NCBI GenBank assembly: GCA_964383905.1
Contig: CAYLJO010000136.1
Coordinates: 1 to 16,867, forward strand
Length of the DNA: 16,867 nucleotides
Reading direction: 5' to 3'
DNA from: CAYLJO01 sp964383905
GTDB lineage: Bacteria > Acidobacteriota > Blastocatellia > Pyrinomonadales > Pyrinomonadaceae
Of the stretch, positions 1 to 6,134 are shown in pieces; position 1 is the stretch's first letter; each line of letters opens with the position of its first letter. Made by a program: the position numbers and the translations under genes. The notes below the pieces were generated by a model. That model had not been told where the DNA came from and searched no databases. It saw only the letters and a list, made by a program, of their open reading frames with translations.

Positions 1-148
1 CCCTGATTGTACACTGCTTCTCGATCCGATTCTTGTTGTGGCTTCCATATAGTTGTCTCAGTGCCCTCGGGGCGATGAGCCTGAATTAGGCCATGACCTC
101 GCGACCATCCTCCGGTAGCCCATCCCTGACACCGATCAGCAGTTGAAG

Positions 149-242
149 TACGGGAGCACGGCCGCAACTGCGGGCGCCTGCAGCCCGCCGCCGAGCGTGC
201 TCCCGTATAGGAGCTGAAAGGGGACTCCTACCTTTCAGCTCC
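149..242. repeat. Two adjacent perfect 12-bp-stem hairpins
   Basis: The first inverted repeat pairs TACGGGAGCACG (149-160) with CGTGCTCCCGTA (196-207). Inside its loop a second stem pairs GCGGGC (170-175) with GCCCGC (183-188). Two bases later GGAGCTGAAAGG (210-221) pairs perfectly with CCTTTCAGCTCC (231-242) across a 9-base loop. No T-tract follows either stem, so simple intrinsic terminators are unlikely. A structured non-coding RNA, a palindromic repeat element or a recombination or protein-binding site are the alternatives. I do not recognise a known RNA family. Confidence 0.7.
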
Positions 243-580
243 AAGGACAGGTCTGCGCCGAGGCCCTGTATGGAGTGAGCGTCGGTAGAACAAAAATTGC
301 CTGCGCCACGAAGGGCGTTTGATAATGGGATGAGTCAAAGAGCGCCATGAACGTGTGAAAAATTTGATGCCTCACATCCATATAAAGGCCCGCCGAGGAT
401 AATTTCATCCGTTCATGAAGGCTGGCCCGTTAAGGTCAACTGCGGCGGTCACGTCAAAACCTGCCAGAAGTGCGCTTCAATAAAAACCAAGATTGTTCGG
501 GAATAATTCAGCGGCAGGCGCGGTCATAGCTCAGGTTGGATGAATTTACCCTCAATGGGGATTTATATCTATATAACAAA

Positions 581-599
581 GGCTTTCGTGGCGAAAGCC
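581..599. promoter_or_regulatory. Perfect 8-bp inverted repeat upstream of the LytTR regulator
   Basis: GGCTTTCG (581-588) and CGAAAGCC (592-599) form a perfect stem with a 3-base loop, about 75 bases before the start of the response regulator and just after an AT-rich patch containing TATAAC (572-577). It could be an operator or a leader hairpin in the mRNA. There is no T-tract, so a terminator is less likely. The structure is visible; the role is inferred. Confidence 0.4.
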
Positions 600-674
600 G
601 AGTATGAACTTTTGGCTATAAGGTGGAACTGAAGAACCGGGGGGTCTGCTTTACTTGAAGTAAGGAAAAGCACC

Positions 675-1442
675 GTGATGACCGCTGCCAATATCCGGGC
701 GTTAATCATTGATGAAGAATCGTCTGTGCGAGGAATAATCCGCGAGATGCTGAAGGAGGATCCGGACGCGGAGGTCGCCGGGGAGTGCGGCAACGGGCGT
801 GAAGCCGTCCGCTTGATCAAATCGCTGGCCCCTGATCTCCTCTTTCTGGACGCCCGGGTGAATGGAATGAGCGGCTTTGAGGTTCTGGAGGCCCTCAAAA
901 TGGAGCGCCTGCCGGCCGTGATATTCGTGACGGCAGGTGCTCAGTACGCCGTCCGCGCCTTCGAGCTCCATGCCCTCGACTACTTGTTGAAACCGATTAA
1001 TCGTGAGCGACTCAATGTGGCGTGGCAGAGGGCCAAGACTCAAATTCAACTCGAGAAAAGCGACGGGCGGGATCAGCGGATTCTCGCCCTGCTCAAAGAA
1101 CTGAAGACAGGACCAAACTATTTGGAGCGGTTGGTGATCAAGATAGCCCGGCGCATCTTATTTTTGGAGACCGATCAGATCTATTGGATCAAAGCGGAGG
1201 GGAACTACGTACGGCTTCACGATAAGCAGAGGTCTTATCTCTTGCGAGAGACGATCAGCAGCATTGAGGGCCGGCTGGACCCGGGGAAATTTGTCAGAAT
1301 TCACCGCTCGGCAATCGTGAGAATCGATCGCATCCAGGAGCTGCGACCGTGGTTTCACGGCAAGTATCGTGTGATTCTGAATAACGGTACGCAGCTCATG
1401 TTGAGCCGTAATTATCGGGGGAACCTCGGAGGGATTTTATAA
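675..1442 (+). CDS. LytTR-family response regulator
   Basis: This is a two-domain DNA-binding response regulator of 255 residues. The receiver domain (about residues 7-125) shows the acidic pair D13/E14, the phosphoacceptor D59 in LDARVNG, T86 and the conserved lysine K106 in LLKPI. The C-terminal LytTR domain (about 150-255) carries the family's typical EGNYVRL and FVRIHRS motifs and reaches its normal end. The GTG at 675 is directly followed by an ATG at 678; an AAGGAA ribosome-binding site at 662-667 fits either. No sensor kinase is encoded nearby, so it is an orphan here and its signal is unknown. The next gene is an ECF sigma factor 122 bases away on the same strand. Family assignment is secure; targets cannot be read from the sequence. 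Confidence 0.95.
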   Translation: MMTAANIRALIIDEESSVRGIIREMLKEDPDAEVAGECGNGREAVRLIKSLAPDLLFLDARVNGMSGFEVLEALKMERLPAVIFVTAGAQYAVRAFELHALDYLLKPINRERLNVAWQRAKTQIQLEKSDGRDQRILALLKELKTGPNYLERLVIKIARRILFLETDQIYWIKAEGNYVRLHDKQRSYLLRETISSIEGRLDPGKFVRIHRSAIVRIDRIQELRPWFHGKYRVILNNGTQLMLSRNYRGNLGGIL

Positions 1443-1564
1443 TCGCTTGGTCCGGCATCTGGCTTATAATACCCACCCTGCGTGCGATCGCACTCGTGTT
1501 ATACCTACCAGTCGTCCTGACGCCGTTGCCCACCCCGTAACGGCTAAGCCATGAAACGGAGATC

Positions 1565-2185
1565 ATGATGACCCATTCTGAAGCCTATCTGGTAGGTCTG
1601 CCTGTTGGGCGTCTCGCCGCGGCCGAAAATAATGCGCCATCAATCTCCGATTATCAACTGGCGCAACAGGCCGGGCAGGGCGAGATGGAGGCCTTCGGCG
1701 AACTCTACCAGCGCTACCACCGCCGCGTCTACTCCCTCTGCCTCAGAATGACCCGTAACCACGCCGAGGCCGAGGACCTCACCCACGACACCTTCATCCA
1801 GGCATTCCGCCATCTCGCCAGCTTCCGCGGCGAAGCGGCCTTCACCACCTGGCTGCACCGCCTGACCGTCAACCAGGTCTTGATGCACTTTCGTAAGCGG
1901 AGCATCAGGATGGAGCAGACGATCCCGAACGGCGAGACGCCCATCGGGGTGGTGGGAGGGGCGGGGAACCCGCACCCATCCGGTGAGGTGGATCGGCTGG
2001 CGCTGGAGGAAGCGCTGGGGCGGTTGGCGCCGGGCTACCGGGTGGCGATCATTCTGCATGACGTGGAAGGGTATCAGCATGAGGAGGTGACGGAGATGCT
2101 GGGGTGTTCGGTGGGGACCAGTAAGTCGCAGTTGCACAAGGCGCGGCTCAGGTTGCGTCAACTGCTCGGGCAACCTAACCCGTAG
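1565..2185 (+). CDS. ECF-type RNA polymerase sigma factor (orphan)
   Basis: This alternative sigma factor directs core RNA polymerase to its own promoter set. Sigma region 2 covers about residues 45-105, with the typical helix AEAEDLTHDTFIQAF and a TTWLHRL stretch; region 4 covers about 142-200, with the helix-turn-helix around HEEVTEMLGCSVGTSKSQL. At 206 residues it has normal ECF length plus about 30 extra N-terminal residues. ATG codons at 1565 and 1568 are both possible; GGAG at 1558-1561 is better spaced for the second. No anti-sigma gene follows: the next gene is a cytochrome c. Wobble positions switch from C-rich in the first half to G-rich in the second, and the linker between the domains is encoded by a G-run cluster (1946-1966). 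Confidence 0.93.
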   Translation: MMTHSEAYLVGLPVGRLAAAENNAPSISDYQLAQQAGQGEMEAFGELYQRYHRRVYSLCLRMTRNHAEAEDLTHDTFIQAFRHLASFRGEAAFTTWLHRLTVNQVLMHFRKRSIRMEQTIPNGETPIGVVGGAGNPHPSGEVDRLALEEALGRLAPGYRVAIILHDVEGYQHEEVTEMLGCSVGTSKSQLHKARLRLRQLLGQPNP

Positions 2186-2237
2186 CCATTTAGGTTCTGT
2201 TACTCTTCAAACCGTTGGATTTTAGAAGGAGGTCTTA

Positions 2238-2612
2238 ATGATCAAGATGATTGTACAACGCAGCGCACTCGTTATTACCGTGCTGGTGTTTCTTTTCTTC
2301 TCCCTGAAGGCTGCACACACAGTTCACTCTACTTCCCGGGACAGTCAGACGGCAAAGTCTAACACTGACGTGAGTCCACTATTTGCAAAGAACTGCGCCA
2401 CATGCCACAAAGATGGTCAGGCGAAGACCTTTAAGGCGAAGTTCAATCACGCGCGCAACCTGACCGATGTCTCCTGGCAAGCAAGTGTGACCGATGAGCG
2501 TCTCTTCAACTCGATTAAAAACGGTCGCGGCCATATGCCGGCTTGGGGGAAGAAATTCTCGGATGCGGAAATCAACGCGCTAGTCATCTTTGTGCGCCAG
2601 CTTAAAAAGTGA
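2238..2612 (+). CDS. Small membrane-anchored c-type cytochrome
   Basis: This is a mono-haem cytochrome c of 124 residues, acting as an electron carrier on the outer face of the cytoplasmic membrane. An uncleaved anchor or signal segment lies at about residues 8-25. The haem-attachment motif is C53-A-T-C56-H57, and M100 in GHMPAWG is the likely sixth ligand, the arrangement of small class I cytochromes. The C-terminal helix (SDAEINALVIFVRQL) closes the fold. A strong AAGGAGG site at 2226-2232 fixes the ATG at 2238. It follows the sigma factor by 52 bases on the same strand and may be co-transcribed. Its electron partner is not evident; the nearby ETF oxidoreductase genes lie 12 kb away, so a link would be speculation. 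Confidence 0.92.
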   Translation: MIKMIVQRSALVITVLVFLFFSLKAAHTVHSTSRDSQTAKSNTDVSPLFAKNCATCHKDGQAKTFKAKFNHARNLTDVSWQASVTDERLFNSIKNGRGHMPAWGKKFSDAEINALVIFVRQLKK

Positions 2613-2976
2613 CGTGCTACTGGTCAGGCTCTCGTCACAGTTAATTCTGATCCGCCGCTACAAAGTGCTGCCCGTCTTCAGGTCAAAGGTAATGATCCTT
2701 TAACCCGCGTCCTCTACTTAGCGTACATCGCTCCCAATATTTTTCCGCATGGATGAATTCAATCTCATCGAGCATTTATACGTGTAAGCATACATCAATA
2801 CTGTAAGAAGACTTATGCTTTTGAGCCGCTTCGCTTCGGGCAACTCAGGGTCAGCTGTTTAAGAAAGAGCAGTCGCTGAGGGAGCGATGCCTTTTTGCCT
2901 TCCCGTCAAGCTCAACAAGAGACGATATGAAAAGATTTCAGTCACGACCTCAGTCGTAGTGAAGGAGTTTAGAGAA
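2613..2976. other. Intergenic stretch with weak hairpins
   Basis: No gene is supported in these 364 bases. A 5-bp stem (TCGCT 2873-2877 with AGCGA 2883-2887) followed after four bases by five T residues (2892-2896) is a weak terminator or attenuator candidate. It overlaps the ATG at 2887, which argues against that upstream start for the next gene. An AT-rich patch at 2725-2805 could hold a promoter, but I cannot assign boxes. Confidence 0.3.
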
Positions 2977-4428
2977 ATGAAAAGAAACATCGCAATGCTG
3001 ACCTCGCTGGTGACGCTGGCGACACTAATCCTGGCGACGCTAATTCCGCGCGTAAGCTACGCGCAGCAGATCGACCCGCCTCCGCCGTGCCACCCGAATC
3101 CGACTGCCGCCCAAGACATGGCTACCGTCCGCGGCCGCGGAGACGTTGCTCAACTGCCCGCCCCGCTCAAAGACCGGCTCGGTATACTGGCCGGGCGACC
3201 GCATAGCATCCTGCCCGTGCAGGCCCGCGCCGAAGCTGATCAGCCCAGCCAACTCTTCCAGTACTACCTGCTTGATACACACGGCTTCGAGCCGAACGTC
3301 TTCACCACCAAAATCCCCGGGGTCAATGATACTGCCATGCTGACCGCCACGGGCGCCAACTGCGGCCTATCGACCATCGGAGCGGTCCGCCTGGTCGTGG
3401 AGCCGAAGCCCGGCCTGCCGACCGATCCGAATAACGTGCGGGCGTTCATCGACGTCTTCACCGACATCTCCAATCTCTTCGTCATTAACAATGAGAGCGG
3501 CTGGTACGAGGGGTGGATGATCCACGATCTGACAGTGCCGGCGGTTGCCCGCCCGCGCCGCGACGGCCATGCGCAATTCGGGACCATCACCAAAGCCGAC
3601 GCCGAAGAACTGGCCGAGATGGGAACCCACAATAATGTTCCCGGCCATATCTTCACGGTTGATGGTCGGGCGGTGCACTTCCCCAGCGAAACCGATCATT
3701 TTCCGAACAAGCAGACCAATGTCGTACCGATTCAGCTAAGCATGGGCGCCTTTAACGCTTTGCAGCAGGCGGACGCACACAACTACTGGGAATTCAATTA
3801 CACAACTAATTGGATACACCCGCTCTACGAGCTGCCATTCACCGGCGGGTTCCCGGATAGGTTCGGCGCGCCACCGGATGCCTTCAAGGATGGCGAGATC
3901 GGCGCACTTCAGTCCATCGTCCCGGGCTCCGGGCCGGCTGGTATAAAGAACAGTCCGGTGACCCACGGTGACAACCCCGACCTGCCGCGCGACCCCGACA
4001 AGTTCGACGCCGACGTCGAATCACAGCGGGAGTTTCGCGAGCGTTTCATTCCCAGCGGTTTGGCGAACGAGATCTTCCTGGATGTTTACGAGAGGCTCGC
4101 GTCATTCGAGCCACACGTCAAGAACCTGACGAGACGGCTGTTCGACGCCTACGCCGCAGAAGTGGCCAGGGTGGACCAGAATGGCGACGGTGTGATCTCG
4201 GCCAGTGAAGGGGACGTGGACACGGCGACGGACGGGTTCCCCAACAACGAGCGACTATTTCTTCCGACAACATCGTACAACCGCTTTGCGGTAACGCGAG
4301 AGATCAACGACGGGCTGCTTGCGCCCCGCTTTGCTCCTAGCCAGCGCGCGTGGGTGTTAACAGGGTCATTGGTCGCAGTTAGTCCGGCCGTGCCCGCCTC
4401 AGAGGGGCGCGATTCTGATGACCGTTAA
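2977..4428 (+). CDS. Secreted protein of unknown function with an EF-hand loop
   Basis: I do not recognise the family. Starting at the ATG at 2977, which is preceded by GAAGGAG (2961-2967), gives 483 residues with a textbook signal peptide: MKRN, a hydrophobic stretch, and a probable cleavage after SYA near residue 30. Opening the frame at 2887 instead adds 30 residues that bury the signal peptide, so it is disfavoured. The mature protein is rich in His, Trp and Asn in the middle (for example DAHNYWEFNYTTNWIHPLYE), which suggests a folded, possibly metal-binding exported domain. Near the C-terminus is a canonical EF-hand loop, D400-Q-N-G-D-G-V-I-S-A-S-E411, with acidic or Asn residues at positions 1, 3, 5 and 12. 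It stands between a cytochrome c and a sigma factor. Function is unknown. Confidence 0.85.
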   Translation: MKRNIAMLTSLVTLATLILATLIPRVSYAQQIDPPPPCHPNPTAAQDMATVRGRGDVAQLPAPLKDRLGILAGRPHSILPVQARAEADQPSQLFQYYLLDTHGFEPNVFTTKIPGVNDTAMLTATGANCGLSTIGAVRLVVEPKPGLPTDPNNVRAFIDVFTDISNLFVINNESGWYEGWMIHDLTVPAVARPRRDGHAQFGTITKADAEELAEMGTHNNVPGHIFTVDGRAVHFPSETDHFPNKQTNVVPIQLSMGAFNALQQADAHNYWEFNYTTNWIHPLYELPFTGGFPDRFGAPPDAFKDGEIGALQSIVPGSGPAGIKNSPVTHGDNPDLPRDPDKFDADVESQREFRERFIPSGLANEIFLDVYERLASFEPHVKNLTRRLFDAYAAEVARVDQNGDGVISASEGDVDTATDGFPNNERLFLPTTSYNRFAVTREINDGLLAPRFAPSQRAWVLTGSLVAVSPAVPASEGRDSDDR

Positions 4429-4433
4429 GGCGG

Positions 4434-4478
4434 AATAAAAAAGGGTGCGGCGACAGGGAAGTAACCGCCCTGCCGCCG
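4434..4478. terminator. Hairpin with an A-tract, candidate bidirectional terminator
   Basis: CGGCGACAGGG (4448-4458) pairs with CCCTGCCGCCG (4468-4478) through 11 positions with one mismatch and a 9-base loop, just after the stop of the EF-hand protein gene. The run AATAAAAAAGGG precedes it on the plus strand; read on the minus strand it is a T-tract directly after the stem, the arrangement of an intrinsic terminator. No T-tract follows on the plus strand. It may stop antisense transcription, or work in both directions. Confidence 0.4.
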
Positions 4479-4548
4479 TATCCATCACCGGCGCCTCTCC
4501 CCTGTGCGGTAGCGAGAAGAGAGATGCGCGACGCCCCGGGCGCGAGCC

Positions 4549-4590
4549 TTTGAGCGCTTTCTAATTTGTATAAAACCGTGTATTGTAACG
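4549..4590 (+). promoter_or_regulatory. AT-rich promoter candidate before the sigma/anti-sigma pair
   Basis: The only AT-rich patch upstream of the sigma factor gene holds TTGAGC (4550-4555), TATAAA (4569-4574) and TATTGT (4581-4586). The TTGAGC-TATAAA spacing is 13 bases, too short for a housekeeping promoter, so the boxes are uncertain. An ECF-type promoter that autoregulates the operon is possible but not recognisable by eye. Confidence 0.2.
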
Positions 4591-4667
4591 GCGATTTTCA
4601 GAGGCAGTGGCACTCCTCCTATTTCTGCCTGCAGGTCGTTTGATCTGGCACGCGAGCGCCCCCATTC

Positions 4668-5201
4668 ATGAACTACGATCGGATGCGCAGAGACGAGTTC
4701 GAGCGTGTGGCGATGCCGTATACGGAGAGCCTGTTGCGCGGCGCTTTGAGGATTACACGGGACCGTGCCGAGGCCGAGGACATTGTGCAGGAGACGCTGC
4801 TGCGCGCCTGGCGGGCCTTCGATCAATTCGAGCGTGGGACCAATTGCAAAGCCTGGTTGTTTCGTATTTTACTCAATATTTCGAGCAAGCGTCGCAAGAA
4901 AATCCAGGCCACGCCGGCGATGCTCCCACTCGATGGATCACAGAGGGTGGTCCAGCTACGCGCCGCGCCGCCCCAGCTCACGGCGGTGGAGGTCTTATCA
5001 ACTCTCGACATGCTGTCGGAGGAGCACCGTCTCATCTTAATGCTGGGGGTGGTTGAAGGTTTCACATGCAAAGAGATTGCTCAAATGTGTGCCTTGCCGA
5101 TCGGGACGGTGATGTCGCGGCTCAGCCGGGCGCGCGCCGAACTGCGGAAGGCATTGACCTATTCACAGCAGAAAGAGAGATCACCGGCGAACGCCGGGTA
5201 G
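4668..5201 (+). CDS. ECF-type RNA polymerase sigma factor
   Basis: This extracytoplasmic-function sigma factor has 177 residues, the usual family length. Region 2 spans about residues 20-80 (AEAEDIVQETLLRAWRAF, then GTNCKAWLFRI, a block typical of stress-type ECFs); region 4 spans about 110-165 (LSEEHRLILMLGVVEGF, then the helix-turn-helix around CKEIAQMCALPIGTVMSRL). The ATG at 4668 lacks a clear ribosome-binding site; an ATG at 4683 is an alternative. The gene for a zinc-type anti-sigma factor begins 34 bases after its stop, and a TonB-dependent receptor follows, so it probably controls an envelope or uptake response and is held inactive by that partner. Confidence 0.94.
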   Translation: MNYDRMRRDEFERVAMPYTESLLRGALRITRDRAEAEDIVQETLLRAWRAFDQFERGTNCKAWLFRILLNISSKRRKKIQATPAMLPLDGSQRVVQLRAAPPQLTAVEVLSTLDMLSEEHRLILMLGVVEGFTCKEIAQMCALPIGTVMSRLSRARAELRKALTYSQQKERSPANAG

Positions 5202-5202
5202 C

Positions 5203-5224
5203 GCCGCCGACGGGCGCCGGCGGC
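5203..5224 (+). promoter_or_regulatory. GC-only hairpin between sigma and anti-sigma genes
   Basis: GCCGCCG (5203-5209) pairs perfectly with CGGCGGC (5218-5224) across an 8-base loop. It begins 2 bases after the sigma factor stop and ends 3 bases before the GGAG (5228-5231) that serves the anti-sigma start at 5236. A stem this close to a ribosome-binding site could tune how much anti-sigma factor is made per sigma factor. The stem is seen; the effect is inferred. Confidence 0.4.
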
Positions 5225-5235
5225 CGTGGAGAGCA

Positions 5236-6018
5236 ATGAACTGTACGGAAGCAAAATATTTAATGCCGCTTTACCTGTCGAGCGAACTCGACGCGAAAGC
5301 GATGGCCGTATTTGAGCTCCATGCGCAACGGTGCGCGGCGTGTACGCGCGAGGCAGAGCAAGTAAGGCTGTACGACGACCTGCTGCGCGACGCGTTTGCC
5401 GAGCAACCGCTCGAGACGCGGGAACTGCGCTCACGTGTCTGGCGTCAGATTTCTGTCCCCGAGCGCAAACGATTTCTCTTTTTCCGCCGGCGTCCGATCC
5501 GTTTTATGGCAGCCGCCGCGCTTGTGATCATCGCGGTCACTGCCGGGATTATTTACTTTGTCAGGCAGGCTCCAGTCACGGTTTATGCATCGGCCGTCGA
5601 CGACCACGTTGAAGAGGTGGTGCAACGCGTGCCGATCCCGGGTTGGCGCGAAACCCCCGCCGAAATAGAGAGGCTGGCCTGGCAAGAGCTTGATGATCGA
5701 GACTTCGTCAGTCAGATTAAACTGGCAGACTACCGCCTTGAGCGCGGCCGCGTCTGCGACCTGGCGGGCGAGGAATACCTACATCTCGTCTACAAAAATG
5801 AGAGGCGGGAAATCTCGATCTTCGTGCGACGAAGGGGGGGCGAGCTTCCTGGCGCTGTGGTGGAGACGGTGAACGGCTGCGCCTTGCATGAAGCATCCGC
5901 CGGCAGATTCGAGGTTGCCGGATTTCAGTCCGAGAGGTTTACCGTACTAGTCGTCAGTGACCTGCCGTATACAGAGAGCCTGCGCCTCGCTCGCGACGCT
6001 GCCGTCCACATCGCGTAA
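5236..6018 (+). CDS. Transmembrane anti-sigma factor, zinc-finger type
   Basis: This 260-residue membrane protein should bind and inhibit the sigma factor encoded just upstream. The cytoplasmic N-terminus has the ZAS zinc motif: C3, then H29-x3-C33-x2-C36. A single transmembrane helix spans about residues 90-109 and follows a cluster of arginines (RRRP), which puts the N-terminus inside. The periplasmic part of about 150 residues ends in a VVSDLPYTESLRLAR stretch and has two cysteines (in RVCDL and NGCAL) that could form a disulfide, so a redox or envelope signal is conceivable. A GGAG at 5228-5231 supports the start. The order sigma, anti-sigma, receptor on one strand suggests one regulatory unit. 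Confidence 0.92.
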   Translation: MNCTEAKYLMPLYLSSELDAKAMAVFELHAQRCAACTREAEQVRLYDDLLRDAFAEQPLETRELRSRVWRQISVPERKRFLFFRRRPIRFMAAAALVIIAVTAGIIYFVRQAPVTVYASAVDDHVEEVVQRVPIPGWRETPAEIERLAWQELDDRDFVSQIKLADYRLERGRVCDLAGEEYLHLVYKNERREISIFVRRRGGELPGAVVETVNGCALHEASAGRFEVAGFQSERFTVLVVSDLPYTESLRLARDAAVHIA

Positions 6019-6072
6019 GCATCCGCATCGATTCCTGCCACCGGATACACGCGCTCAAATATTTAAGCTATT

Positions 6073-6101
6073 CTGACGGGAAATAGGAACTATTATATAA
6101 T
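6073..6101 (+). promoter_or_regulatory. Candidate promoter of the TonB-dependent receptor gene
   Basis: CTGACG (6073-6078, four of six to TTGACA) and a perfect TATAAT (6096-6101) are 17 bases apart, 34 bases before the GTG start of the receptor. The palindrome ATTATATAAT (6092-6101) covers the -10 box. This is the best housekeeping-like promoter in the left half. It would let the receptor be transcribed apart from the sigma/anti-sigma pair. Confidence 0.45.
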
Positions 6102-6134
6102 AACAGTTTCTGGTCCTGGAGGAGGTTTGATCGC

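Larger units (their letters stand above)
1..674. other. Gene-free left region with hairpins
   Basis: I see no convincing protein gene here. The stretch holds two adjacent strong inverted repeats (149-242, listed separately), a bulged 9-bp stem (314-322 with 335-346), a perfect 8-bp hairpin (581-599) and an AT-rich patch around 561-577 that could belong to the promoter of the downstream response regulator, although I find no matching -35 box. A 51-codon open stretch (351-506) without an ATG encodes a few cysteines and is discussed as a finding. The region could be an intergenic spacer, a structured RNA locus or a decayed gene; the sequence does not decide. Confidence 0.5.

Noticed and set aside
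1..330. Possible group II intron or attC-like structure
   Set aside because: The hairpins lack a recognisable domain V sequence or attC core sites, and no reverse transcriptase or integrase is encoded in the window.
1447..1470. TATAAT (1465-1470) with TTGGTC (1447-1452) before the first sigma factor gene
   Set aside because: The spacing is 12 bases, too short for a standard promoter, and no other -35 box is at the right distance.
2887..2976. Upstream ATG of the EF-hand protein gene
   Set aside because: It adds 30 residues ahead of a textbook signal peptide and lacks a good ribosome-binding site, whereas 2977 has GAAGGAG well placed.
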